DNA of 11,385 nucleotides, taken from Terriglobia bacterium. Lineage in GTDB: Bacteria; Acidobacteriota; Terriglobia; UBA7540. Shown here piece after piece: positions 1 through 6,568 of the stretch. The stretch is taken from positions 1 through 11,385 of the forward strand of contig JALHUF010000101.1 in assembly GCA_022866195.1 (NCBI GenBank). The letters run 5' to 3'. Positions within the stretch are counted from its first letter, which is position 1. Every line of letters begins with the position of its first letter. Position numbers and translations under genes: made by a program. A model generated the notes under the pieces. That model was not told where the DNA came from. It was given only the letters and a program-made list of their open reading frames with translations, and did no database searches.

Positions 1-309
1 GAAAACGGTCTTCAGGCCATAACGTTCAGCCTCGTCGAGGATTTGTTCGCTGAGCGCGCGGCCCAGACCGCGGCTCTCAACGCCGGGCGCCACGCAGAGC
101 GAACGGATTTCACCCAGGTCAGCGCTGTAGAACTTGAGGGCGCCGCAGCCCAGCAATCCCCCGTTGTCTTCCGCGACCGTGAATTCCCAGATGTTCTCGT
201 ACAGTTCCGCCAGCGGCCGTGGGAGCATGACACGCTGGCGCGCGTAGTGGCTGACCATCTTGAAGAGCGCCGGCACATCGCGCAATTCGGCTTTGCGAAT
301 CGTCAGCAC
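1..309 (-). CDS. argA: GNAT N-acetyltransferase, short ArgA type (N-acetylglutamate synthase), C-terminus missing
   Basis: Probably transfers acetyl from acetyl-CoA to glutamate, the first step of arginine synthesis, in the cytoplasm. The 103 visible residues form the N-terminal part of a GNAT fold. Residues 28-48 (MLPRPLAELYENIWEF then TVAED) are typical of the short stand-alone ArgA enzymes. The core strand EIRSLCV lies at 67-73 and the acetyl-CoA loop SRGLGRAL at 79-86. I place the start at GTG (307-309) because GAAGGGA sits just upstream and the domain begins at once (VLTIRKAELRD). The gene runs off the left edge; the family is usually about 150-170 residues. It lies 73 bases after argF on the same strand, which supports the arginine role and probable co-transcription. 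It lacks the kinase-like domain of classical long ArgA. Another GNAT substrate cannot be excluded. Confidence 0.8.
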   Translation of the reverse strand, partial: MLTIRKAELRDVPALFKMVSHYARQRVMLPRPLAELYENIWEFTVAEDNGGLLGCGALKFYSADLGEIRSLCVAPGVESRGLGRALSEQILDEAERYGLKTVF

Positions 310-333
310 TGTGTCCCTTCAGTTGGTGTTTGC

Positions 334-356
334 GGGAGCACCTTGAAGGCGCTCCC
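334..356 (-). other. Strong hairpin between argF and the acetyltransferase gene
   Basis: On the minus strand GGGAGCGCC, loop TTCAA, GGTGCTCCC forms a 9-bp stem with a 5-base loop. Its single imperfect pair is G-U in minus-strand RNA but an A-C mismatch in plus-strand RNA, which suggests that the RNA of the arg operon is the one selected. No T-run follows, so it is not a classical intrinsic terminator. It may set the 3' end or stability of the argCBDF message, tune downstream expression, or be one copy of a dispersed palindromic repeat. Confidence 0.6.
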
Positions 357-382
357 TTACAATGTTCGGCTGAAACCCGCCG

Positions 383-1357
383 TTACACTCGCCCGTTCTG
401 CATGAGCAGCAACAGCAGCAGCGCCTTTTGCACATGCAGCCGGTTCTCGGCCTGGTCAAAGACCACCGATTGCGGCGAATCAATCACCGCATTGGTTACT
501 TCCTGGCCGCGATGGGCCGGAAGGCAGTGCATGAAGACCGCGCCCGGGTCGGCGGCCGCCATCAATTCCTCCGTGATGCGAAAAGACGGAAACACCTGCG
601 CGCGCAAGTGAGTCGCATACTCTTGGCCCATACTGGCCCAGACATCCGTGTAGACCGCCTGCACCCCCGCGACGGCCGCTGGAGCATCGTTGAAGAGCTG
701 GACTTTGGCGCCGCTCTTTCTGGCAAACGACTTCGCATCCTCAACGATTTCCGCTTTGGGCTCAAACCCCGGCGGGGTTGCCACGTTGACGGAGACCCCG
801 AGTTTCGCCCCCGTAATCAGCAGCGAGTGGCAGACGTTGTTGCCATCGCCGACGAACGCCAGCTTCAATCCCCTCAGGCGGCCGAACTTTTCCCCGAGCG
901 TGAAGAAGTCCGCCAGCCCCTGGCAAGGGTGGAGAAGGTCAGTCAGCGCATTGATGACCGGAATGGAGGCATGTTCGGCCAGCTCCAGCACCGAGGCGTG
1001 GGCGAAGGTCCGGGCCACGATGCCATGTACCCAGCGCTCAAGGTTCCGAGCGATGTCCTTGATGGACTCGCGTTCGCCCAGGCGCGGCTTGGTGTGGTCG
1101 AGGTAGATGGCATATCCCCCCATGCTCGTCATGCCTACTTCAAAGGTGACGCGCGTGCGCAGCGAGGGCTTCTCGAAAATCAGCGCCAATTGCTTGCCCT
1201 GAAGCGCCTGAGCGAAGGACCCGGGCGAAGCCTTCACCTGCGCGGCGAGCTGGAAGATCAACTCCAGATCCCGGCGGGTAAGGTCGCGCTCCGCGACCAG
1301 GTCTGGCACGCTGAGCGTGTCCTGTTTTTCCAGCGTAGGGGTCAATACGGGCGTCAT
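383..1357 (-). CDS. argF: Ornithine carbamoyltransferase
   Basis: Cytoplasmic enzyme that joins carbamoyl phosphate to ornithine, giving citrulline in arginine synthesis. The product is 324 residues, a normal length for the family. The carbamoyl-phosphate loop KPSLRTR is at 63-69, HPCQGLAD at 143-150, GDGNN at 170-174, the ornithine-binding loop DVWASMG at 238-244 and the active-site HCLPAHRG at 277-284. The open frame extends further upstream, but the ATG at 1355-1357 is the right start. It follows the strong ribosome-binding site GAGGTGA, overlaps the argD stop as ATGA, and begins close to the family's usual N-terminus. The SMG loop and HCLP motif favour ornithine over aspartate carbamoyltransferase. 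The N-acetylornithine-specific variant (ArgF') is less likely because an ArgA-type gene follows, but it was not tested. The C-terminus has a run of six leucines (313-318), part of the last helix. Confidence 0.95.
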   Translation of the reverse strand: MTPVLTPTLEKQDTLSVPDLVAERDLTRRDLELIFQLAAQVKASPGSFAQALQGKQLALIFEKPSLRTRVTFEVGMTSMGGYAIYLDHTKPRLGERESIKDIARNLERWVHGIVARTFAHASVLELAEHASIPVINALTDLLHPCQGLADFFTLGEKFGRLRGLKLAFVGDGNNVCHSLLITGAKLGVSVNVATPPGFEPKAEIVEDAKSFARKSGAKVQLFNDAPAAVAGVQAVYTDVWASMGQEYATHLRAQVFPSFRITEELMAAADPGAVFMHCLPAHRGQEVTNAVIDSPQSVVFDQAENRLHVQKALLLLLLMQNGRV

Positions 1358-2583
1358 GCGGTCACCTCTTTCCTCTCGCCGAGCGATAGGCTGGCGAGAA
1401 TCGGCCGTAAGGCCGCGATCAGGTCGTCCACGTGCCGCCGCTCGATGATGAGCGGCGGCAAGAAGCGCAATACTGTTTCTTGCGTGCAATTCATCAGGAA
1501 ACCCGCCTCGAGTGCCTGCCGCACGACGGACTTGCCGGGCACGGCCAGCTCCGCCGCTACCATCAATCCCTCGCCGCGTACCTCGCGAATCAGCGGCAGG
1601 CCGTCGCGGAGTTTTTCCAGTTGCGCGCGAAAATAGGCCCCGACCTCACAGACGTGCTCGAGAAAGCCGGGCCGGGCGAGGATCTCCAGAACCTTTAATG
1701 CCAAACGGCACTGCAGCGGGCCGCCCCCGAACGTCGAGCCGTGCATGCCCGGTGAAAAAGCCGCGGAGGCCTCCTCCCGCGCGATAAGGGCAGCAAGAGG
1801 CAGGCCGGCTGCCAGGGGCTTCGCCACCACCACGACGTCGGGCTTCAGCCCGTGCTTCTGGAAGGCGAACCAACGCCCCGTGCGCCCCAGGCCGCATTGG
1901 ATCTCGTCGCAGACCAGGAGAGCGTCGTGCGCGCGGCAAAGCTCCTCCGCCAATTTCAGGAAATTCTCCTGGAGTTCCACAACGCCGCCTTCGCCCTGGA
2001 TCACTTCCACCAACACGGCGGCGACGCGCGGCGTAAAGCTCTGGCGCAGGTGCGCGGCATCGTTCAGGCGCACAAACTTCACGCCCGGCAACAGAGGCTC
2101 GAAGGGTTTACGGTATTTCTCGGGCCAGGTTGCCGCCAAAGCTCCCAGCGTCCGCCCGTGAAAGGAATTCTCGACAGCCAGGATCTCCACCTGCGCACAA
2201 GGCTCAGCGGGATGACGCTGGCGGGCATAGGCGCGCGCCAGCTTGATGGCGCCCTCGATGGCCTCCGTCCCGGTGTTTGCGAAAAACACGCGGTCGAGCC
2301 CGGCCAGCCGCGCCAGCTTCTCGGCCAGCGGAGCTTGGTAAGGGTGGTAGAGCAAATTCGAGACATGCAAGAGGGATTCGGACTCGTCCCGGAGCACCGC
2401 CAGAATCTCCGGGTGCGCGTAGCCAAGCGCGTTCACCGCCAAGCCACCGAGAAAATCCAGGTACTTCTTTCCCCGGTCGTCGTAGAGGTAGCAACCTTCT
2501 CCCCGGACCGCCAGAATCGGCAGACGGTCGTAAGTGGGAATAAGAGCCCTCTTCTCGACTTCCGCGATCTGATCGAAGTTCAT
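1354..2583 (-). CDS. argD: Acetylornithine aminotransferase (class III, PLP-dependent)
   Basis: Converts N-acetylglutamate semialdehyde to N-acetylornithine with glutamate as amino donor; many family members also act in lysine synthesis as succinyl-diaminopimelate aminotransferase. The 409 residues match the usual size. Visible motifs are NTGTEA at 103-108 (PLP phosphate), FHGRT at 141-145, EVIQGEGG at 193-200, DEIQCGLGRTG at 226-236 (Asp226 contacts the pyridine nitrogen), the PLP lysine Lys255 in AKPLAAGLPL, and GSTFGGGPL at 282-290. Around the lysine, KPLAAGLP replaces the commoner KGLGGG(V/L)P, a modest variation. The start ATG overlaps the argB stop as ATGA and the end overlaps the argF start in the same way. 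Its own ribosome-binding site is weak (AGACAGG), so translation is probably coupled to argB. The operon position makes the arginine role much more likely than other class III functions. Confidence 0.94.
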   Translation of the reverse strand: MNFDQIAEVEKRALIPTYDRLPILAVRGEGCYLYDDRGKKYLDFLGGLAVNALGYAHPEILAVLRDESESLLHVSNLLYHPYQAPLAEKLARLAGLDRVFFANTGTEAIEGAIKLARAYARQRHPAEPCAQVEILAVENSFHGRTLGALAATWPEKYRKPFEPLLPGVKFVRLNDAAHLRQSFTPRVAAVLVEVIQGEGGVVELQENFLKLAEELCRAHDALLVCDEIQCGLGRTGRWFAFQKHGLKPDVVVVAKPLAAGLPLAALIAREEASAAFSPGMHGSTFGGGPLQCRLALKVLEILARPGFLEHVCEVGAYFRAQLEKLRDGLPLIREVRGEGLMVAAELAVPGKSVVRQALEAGFLMNCTQETVLRFLPPLIIERRHVDDLIAALRPILASLSLGERKEVTA

Positions 2584-3380
2584 GCCTGTCTCACAATCCG
2601 TGTGCCGACGGCGTCCCGCGTGGTCACGGCGCGCACGAGACCGTTCGGGGCGGCGGGCGAGAGCAGGTCAATCTCGCCCACCTTGCGGCGGAGAGTGCGC
2701 GCGCAGGAGCGGAGTTTGGGGATCATCCCGTCACGGTCGACGCCCTTGCGAATCAGGCTCCCGATCTCGCTGCCTTTGACCACAGAGAGCAGGCGGCGCT
2801 CCGCGTCCCAGACGCCACCCGCTTCGGTGACATAGAGCAGACGGTCAGCCTTCAGTGCCGTCGCCAGCGCCGCGGCCAGGTCATCCGCGTTGATGTTGAA
2901 ATACTCGTTACCGGGACCGAGCGCCAGGCTGGCCACCACCGGAACGAACCTCCGCCGAAACGCCATCTCCAATACGGCGGTCGAGATCTTCTGCGGCCGG
3001 CCGACAAATCCAAGGTCTTTGACCTGCCCGTTCGAGCGGAGCGAAACCTTGCGCGCCGCGACCAGCCCGGCGTCACCACCGCAAATCCCCAGGGCCCGCT
3101 GGCCCTGCGCTTCCAAGGCCGCAACCCACTGCTTGTTCACGATGCCTGCGAGCACCATTAGCGCGACGTCGCGTGTGGCCGCATCGGTGACGCGCAAACC
3201 TTCATAAAATTCCGTCGGGATGCCTAGACGCTGGAGAGTCTGCGTCAGCAGCTTGCCGCCGCCGTGCACTACCACCACGTGATGGCCGGCGCGACACAGC
3301 CAGGCGATCTGCCGAGCCAGGTTCCGCCGCAGCCCCGGGTCCTCGGCTGGCTGACCGCCGATTTTGATCACGACCTTCAT
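2580..3380 (-). CDS. argB: Acetylglutamate kinase
   Basis: Phosphorylates N-acetylglutamate with ATP, the second step of arginine synthesis. The product is 266 residues and belongs to the amino-acid kinase fold. Visible motifs are KIGG at 6-9, HGGGK at 39-43, YEGLRVTD at 59-66, FNINADD at 161-167 (substrate and metal region), TEAGGV at 185-190 and DGMIPK at 217-222. Two motifs differ from what I expect: T-D-V-x-G-V is TEAGGV here, and GGM(I/L)xK is DGMIPK. The catalytic lysines appear to be present. The protein lacks the N-terminal extension usually associated with hexameric arginine-inhibited forms, so allosteric behaviour cannot be judged. Both ends overlap neighbours by 4 bases (argC and argD). 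A GAGGAG lies 11 bases before the ATG, somewhat far, which fits coupling to argC. A LysZ-type aminoadipate kinase is less likely because no LysW gene is present and argF is. Confidence 0.92.
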   Translation of the reverse strand: MKVVIKIGGQPAEDPGLRRNLARQIAWLCRAGHHVVVVHGGGKLLTQTLQRLGIPTEFYEGLRVTDAATRDVALMVLAGIVNKQWVAALEAQGQRALGICGGDAGLVAARKVSLRSNGQVKDLGFVGRPQKISTAVLEMAFRRRFVPVVASLALGPGNEYFNINADDLAAALATALKADRLLYVTEAGGVWDAERRLLSVVKGSEIGSLIRKGVDRDGMIPKLRSCARTLRRKVGEIDLLSPAAPNGLVRAVTTRDAVGTRIVRQA

Positions 3381-4468
3381 ACCAGGGCCGTCTCCTCGTC
3401 GAATCCGAACATCAGGTTCATGTTTTGCACGGCCTGCCCCGCCGCCCCCTTGCCGAGATTGTCGAGAGCCGAAATAACGATCAGATGATCGGTGGCTGAG
3501 TCGAGGGCCAAGCCCACGTCGAAAAAGTTGGTGCGTGCCACGGCCTGAATCTCCGGCAACTGGCCCTGGTCATAGACCCGCACCAGAGGAGCACAGGCAT
3601 AGAAGTCCCGGTAAAGGGCGATGACTTCTTCCAGGGTGCGGTGGGCAGCCAGCCGCAGGTAGATGGTGCTCAGGATGCCGCGATTGATCGGCAGGAGGTG
3701 CGGGGTGAAGATGAAATTCTCTTCCGCCAGTTCGAGGGCCTGAAGCATCTCTGGAACGTGGCGGTGATTGAAGAGGCTGTAGGCGCGCAGATTCTCATTC
3801 ACCTCGGGGAAGTGCAGCCCGTCGCTGGGGCTCCGACCTGCGCCACTCGCCCCCGATTTCGCGTCGCAGACAATGCCCGCCGCCCTGTCTGCCCAGCCAG
3901 CGCGAACCAGCGGCGCGAGCGCCAGGATAATGGAAGTGGCATAGCAGCCCGGATTGGCCACCAGGCGCGCCCCGCGAATCTCTGCGGCGTTCAACTCCGG
4001 TGAGCCATAAACAGCCTCCGCGAGCGCGCGGCCGGCGAGGTGTTCGAAGCCGTACCAGCGCGCATAGGCGCGGGAATCCTTGAGACGGAAGGCCGCGCTC
4101 AGGTCAATGACCCGCAAGCCTCGGTGGAGGAGCGCGGGCACGACATCGTGCGCCACCTTGTGCGGCGTGGCGAGGAACACCAGGTCCACTTCCGCCGCTG
4201 CGAGGTCTTCGAAGCACGGCAGTTCGCAAACGGGCAGGGCCTTGCCCCGCAGCGCCGTGTGCGCCCGCTCGATGGGTAAGGGCTCCGGGATGTCAGCCAG
4301 TAAGCGGGCGACGCGCACGAAGGGATGGCGAAGCAGCAGGGCAATCAGTTCGCCGCCCGCATAGCCGGTGGCCCCGGCGACGGCCACGCGCACTGTACCC
4401 TGGGCGCCGACCTCCGCCGTCGTCCGGGTCGCCGCCTCTGTTTCCAGGGTTGTCGCGCGCCTACTCAC
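3377..4468 (-). CDS. argC: N-acetyl-gamma-glutamyl-phosphate reductase
   Basis: NADPH-dependent reductase that turns N-acetylglutamyl phosphate into the semialdehyde, third step of arginine synthesis. From the GTG at 4466-4468 the product is 363 residues. The Rossmann motif AVAGATGYAGGE is at 29-40, the catalytic cysteine is Cys175 in ANPGCYATS, the KSGASGAGR loop is at 204-212 and the HRHVPE histidine motif at 235-240. The C-terminal NLGKGAAGQAVQN (337-349) is a family hallmark. The first 25 residues are a low-complexity Thr/Ala/Glu tail that most ArgC proteins lack. An alternative GTG at 4391-4393 would begin with VRVAVAGATGYAG, but its ribosome-binding site is poor. I prefer 4468 because a predicted promoter ends about 20 bases upstream, with moderate certainty. 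It is the first gene of the arg operon, and its stop overlaps the argB start (ATGA). Confidence 0.93.
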   Translation of the reverse strand: MSRRATTLETEAATRTTAEVGAQGTVRVAVAGATGYAGGELIALLLRHPFVRVARLLADIPEPLPIERAHTALRGKALPVCELPCFEDLAAAEVDLVFLATPHKVAHDVVPALLHRGLRVIDLSAAFRLKDSRAYARWYGFEHLAGRALAEAVYGSPELNAAEIRGARLVANPGCYATSIILALAPLVRAGWADRAAGIVCDAKSGASGAGRSPSDGLHFPEVNENLRAYSLFNHRHVPEMLQALELAEENFIFTPHLLPINRGILSTIYLRLAAHRTLEEVIALYRDFYACAPLVRVYDQGQLPEIQAVARTNFFDVGLALDSATDHLIVISALDNLGKGAAGQAVQNMNLMFGFDEETALV

Positions 4469-4487
4469 TTATGCCGTTTCCGCGCTG

Positions 4488-4520
4488 GAGAATAATTATA
4501 CATAATGCGTATAAATATGC
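4488..4520 (-). promoter_or_regulatory. Putative tandem ARG-box (ArgR operator) upstream of argC
   Basis: Two AT-rich imperfect palindromes sit just before argC in otherwise GC-rich DNA. The proximal one (4489-4502) reads TGTATAATTATTCT on the minus strand and matches 8 of the 10 fixed positions of the known arginine box TGAATwwwwATTCA. The distal one (4507-4520) reads GCATATTTATACGC and is a near-perfect palindrome. Their centres are 18 bases apart, slightly less than the roughly 21 of classic paired ARG boxes. The proximal palindrome covers the predicted -10 hexamer, so a bound repressor would block transcription. ArgR binding is inferred from pattern and context; no argR gene is in the window. 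Confidence 0.5.
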
Positions 4521-4523
4521 TTT
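4495..4523 (-). promoter_or_regulatory. Predicted promoter of the argCBDF operon
   Basis: A perfect -10 hexamer TATAAT lies on the minus strand at 4495-4500, about 27 bases before the argC GTG, giving a predicted leader of about 20 bases. The expected -35 position (4518-4523) reads AAAGCA, a poor match to TTGACA. The promoter may therefore depend on its AT-rich upstream tract, or be intrinsically weak. The -10 lies inside the putative operator. Confidence 0.5.
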
Positions 4524-4683
4524 TATATCCGTAGCCCTCCTTCGCTGTCAAGGAGAAAATGGCGTCCCCGGTCGGCGGGCGTACCCTCTCGGGCCTCGGG
4601 TTCACCTCGGCCGGGATGGGCCCGCCACGACAACTGGCATTTGGCCCCCGGGCAGGCTAGAATCCTCGGCGGGAGCTGAGCCC

Positions 4684-5757
4684 ATGTCCGAGACGAAGAC
4701 CGACCTCTCTCCGGCTGCTTCCGCCGCAGCCACCAGCCTGAGGATCATCGCCGCGGCGATTATTTGTGCCTGCATCTACTACGCGAGTTCCATCGTCGTC
4801 AGCCTGATTTGTGCGGTTTTTATTGCCTTCGTTCTGGATGCGGGCGTCAAGTTGCTGGAACGTCTGCGCCTGCCGCGCTGGCTGGGCTCGCTGCTGATGG
4901 TGTTGCTGACCCTGGCGGTGCTCTACCTGCTGATCTACCTGGTTTACGATCGTGTCGTGGCGTTCGTGGACGACTTGCCGCGCTATGCCGCTCGCATCAG
5001 GCAGATCGTCGCCCACATCCAAGTGACCACCAAGAGCATCCAGCAGAGCACTTCCTCGATTCTCCCCTCGGGTACCGACGCCAGCCTGCCCGCGGTGCGG
5101 GTGCAGCAGGAATCCCCCTGGGTCCAGTTTCTGCTGCGGGGCATCGGGTCGGTCTACGCTTTTTCGGTCACCGTGATGTTCATCCCCTTCCTGGTGTTCT
5201 TCATGCTGACCTCGAAGAACCAGATCTGGACGGCCACCCTGAACCTGTTTTCGCTGGAGCGTCGGCAACAGGCGGAGAACGTGCTGCGCGGCATCAGCAA
5301 GATGGCGCGCGAGTACGTGCTGGGCAATCTCCTGGTGGCGCTCATCTCCGCCGCCGTGATTACGCCAGTCTTCGCGGTCATTGGGCTACGCTACGCCCTG
5401 CTCATGGGGCCGCTCGCCGCCTTGCTGAGCTTGATCCCTTACATCGGCGTAGCCCTGGGCATGCTGCCCCCGATGCTCATCGCGCTCGTACAATTCGACC
5501 GCCTGGAACCCTTCCTCACGATCGCCCTGACGGTAGTGATCGTCCACTTCCTGGCGATTAACTTCCTGACACCGAAGTTGGTGGGCCAGCGCGTCAAGCT
5601 GAATGCCCTGACTGTAACCATCGCCATGATGTTCTGTGGCTGGCTGTGTGGAGGGATCGGGCTGGTGCTGGCAGTGCCCATCACCGCGGCCCTCAAGGCC
5701 GTGTGCGACAACGTGCGTACGCTCAAGCCTTACGGCAGCTGGATGGGCGAAGGATAA
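4684..5757 (+). CDS. AI-2E family transporter (PerM-like) membrane protein
   Basis: Multi-spanning inner-membrane protein of the AI-2E/PerM family. Known members differ: some export autoinducer-2 (TqsA) and others act as Na+/H+ antiporters, so the substrate here is unknown. The 357 residues match the family. Hydrophobic helices are at about 19-51, 66-90, 153-176, 212-235, 238-270, 275-295 and 306-340. A soluble segment at 91-150 contains a Ser/Gln-rich stretch, which is the usual family layout. Conserved motifs are IPYIG at 251-255, NFLTPKLVG at 293-301 and GLVLAVPI at 326-333. I chose the ATG at 4684-4686 because GGGAG lies 8 bases upstream and the preceding in-frame 78 codons cross the arg promoter region and read like non-coding sequence. 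It is divergent from argC, with 215 bases between them, and stands alone. Confidence 0.88.
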   Translation: MSETKTDLSPAASAAATSLRIIAAAIICACIYYASSIVVSLICAVFIAFVLDAGVKLLERLRLPRWLGSLLMVLLTLAVLYLLIYLVYDRVVAFVDDLPRYAARIRQIVAHIQVTTKSIQQSTSSILPSGTDASLPAVRVQQESPWVQFLLRGIGSVYAFSVTVMFIPFLVFFMLTSKNQIWTATLNLFSLERRQQAENVLRGISKMAREYVLGNLLVALISAAVITPVFAVIGLRYALLMGPLAALLSLIPYIGVALGMLPPMLIALVQFDRLEPFLTIALTVVIVHFLAINFLTPKLVGQRVKLNALTVTIAMMFCGWLCGGIGLVLAVPITAALKAVCDNVRTLKPYGSWMGEG

Positions 5758-5774
5758 AGGAGAAGTCGAAGGTT

Positions 5775-5822
5775 AAGAGTTGAAAGTCAAAAGGGTATCG
5801 CGCTCTCAGTCCATCAACTCTT
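5775..5822. terminator. Possible bidirectional terminator between convergent genes
   Basis: AAGAGTTGA (5775-5783) and TCAACTCTT (5814-5822) form a perfect 9-bp inverted repeat between the convergent transporter and ThiE/TenI genes. On the plus strand the right arm runs into TTTT. The 30-base loop is long for an intrinsic terminator and the right arm overlaps the stop codon of the minus-strand gene, so this is a weak call supported mainly by location. Confidence 0.3.
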
Positions 5823-6473
5823 TTGCTGCGGGCTTTCTTCGGTAGGGACGACGCGCTTGAACTGCGCGCGCAACTGCTGAACCCGCTCTTGCAGCGACTC
5901 GCAGTTCTGGAAGATTGTAATGCCGGCGATGCCGGTCGCCCCGGCTTCCAGGCAAGCGCTCACCCGTTCGACCGTAATCCCACCCAGGGCGAGGAGCGGG
6001 ATTTTCACCCGGGCCGCGACTTCGCGGAGTCTTGCCAAACCGAGGGGCGGGCCGTAGGGGAGCTTGGAAGGCGTCTCAAAGATAGGTCCCAGAACCGCAT
6101 AGTCTGCGCCCGCGTCTTCGGCGGCGCGCGCCTCTGCCAGCGAATGGCAGGAGACCCCGACAAGGAATTCCTTCGGCACCTGCCGGCGTACCAGGCGGGC
6201 CGGCAGCGATTGCGTCCCCAAATGGACCCCGGCAGCCCCCAGCGCCCGCGCCACGTCCAGCCGGTCGTTCACCACCACCCGCGTTGCACTCCCTCGGGCG
6301 GCGGCCACCGCAGCTTCGACTAAGCTCAGCAGCTCCCGTGTGGGGAGGTCCTTCTCGCGGATTTGCACCAAGTCCACGCCGGCGCGGATGGCCTCCACAA
6401 TCACAGGGAGGAGCGGGCGGGGTTCGAGTGCCCGGCGATCCGTGATGTAGCAGAACTCAAAAGCGGCAGGCAT
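5814..6473 (-). CDS. thiE: Thiamine-phosphate synthase family protein (ThiE or TenI type)
   Basis: A TIM-barrel protein of the ThiE/TenI family, 219 residues. ThiE joins the thiazole and pyrimidine halves of thiamine; TenI only aromatises the thiazole. Family motifs are YITDRR at 9-14, QIREKD at 37-42, NDR at 69-71, GVHLG at 82-86, GVSCHS at 106-111, GPIFETPSK at 129-137 and GGI at 164-166. Two sites depart from classical ThiE. The GQ(E/D)D segment that supplies a metal-binding aspartate is GTQSL (86-90), and the pyrophosphate loop (usually GPI(Y/F)PTxTK) is FETPSK, closer to TenI. The gene symbol is therefore tentative. The start ATG (6471-6473) has GAGGAG 8 bases upstream. It lies 95 bases after the small membrane-protein gene on the same strand. 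No other thiamine genes and no recognisable TPP riboswitch are nearby. Confidence 0.82.
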   Translation of the reverse strand: MPAAFEFCYITDRRALEPRPLLPVIVEAIRAGVDLVQIREKDLPTRELLSLVEAAVAAARGSATRVVVNDRLDVARALGAAGVHLGTQSLPARLVRRQVPKEFLVGVSCHSLAEARAAEDAGADYAVLGPIFETPSKLPYGPPLGLARLREVAARVKIPLLALGGITVERVSACLEAGATGIAGITIFQNCESLQERVQQLRAQFKRVVPTEESPQQKS

Positions 6474-6568
6474 GAGGTCGGCTCCTCACGTGGTGCACCA
6501 GGATTGGCGGCAGGCAGCGTCGCGGCGGAGAGCTTTGCGTGGACCTGCGGATGCTGCCCCTGACGAGC

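Noticed and set aside
428-1636. Long plus-strand open frame of 402 codons opposite argF and argD.
   Set aside because: It lies antisense to two confidently identified genes, has Arg/Gln/His-rich composition and matches no family I recognise. Such shadow frames are common at high GC.
1852-2835. Long plus-strand frame of 327 codons opposite argD and argB.
   Set aside because: It is antisense to clear genes with full sets of motifs and has shadow-type composition.
4465-4503. A 12-codon frame on the minus strand (MYNYSPARKRHK) ending in a TGA that overlaps the argC GTG, resembling a leader peptide.
   Set aside because: Its ATG lies upstream of or within the predicted -10 hexamer, so it would not be transcribed from that promoter, and it has no ribosome-binding site. 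It has only two arginine codons and no attenuator hairpin.
4559-4660. A 33-codon plus-strand frame starting MASPVGG, preceded by AAGGAG, ahead of the AI-2E transporter gene.
   Set aside because: The spacing from AAGGAG to ATG is only 3 bases, the peptide is Gly/Pro-rich without domain features, and it looks like chance in GC-rich DNA. Conservation in relatives would revive it.
4764-5561. Second plus-strand frame of 265 codons inside the AI-2E transporter gene.
   Set aside because: It is an out-of-frame shadow with Arg/Ala/Gly/His bias, while the overlapping frame is a well-formed membrane protein.
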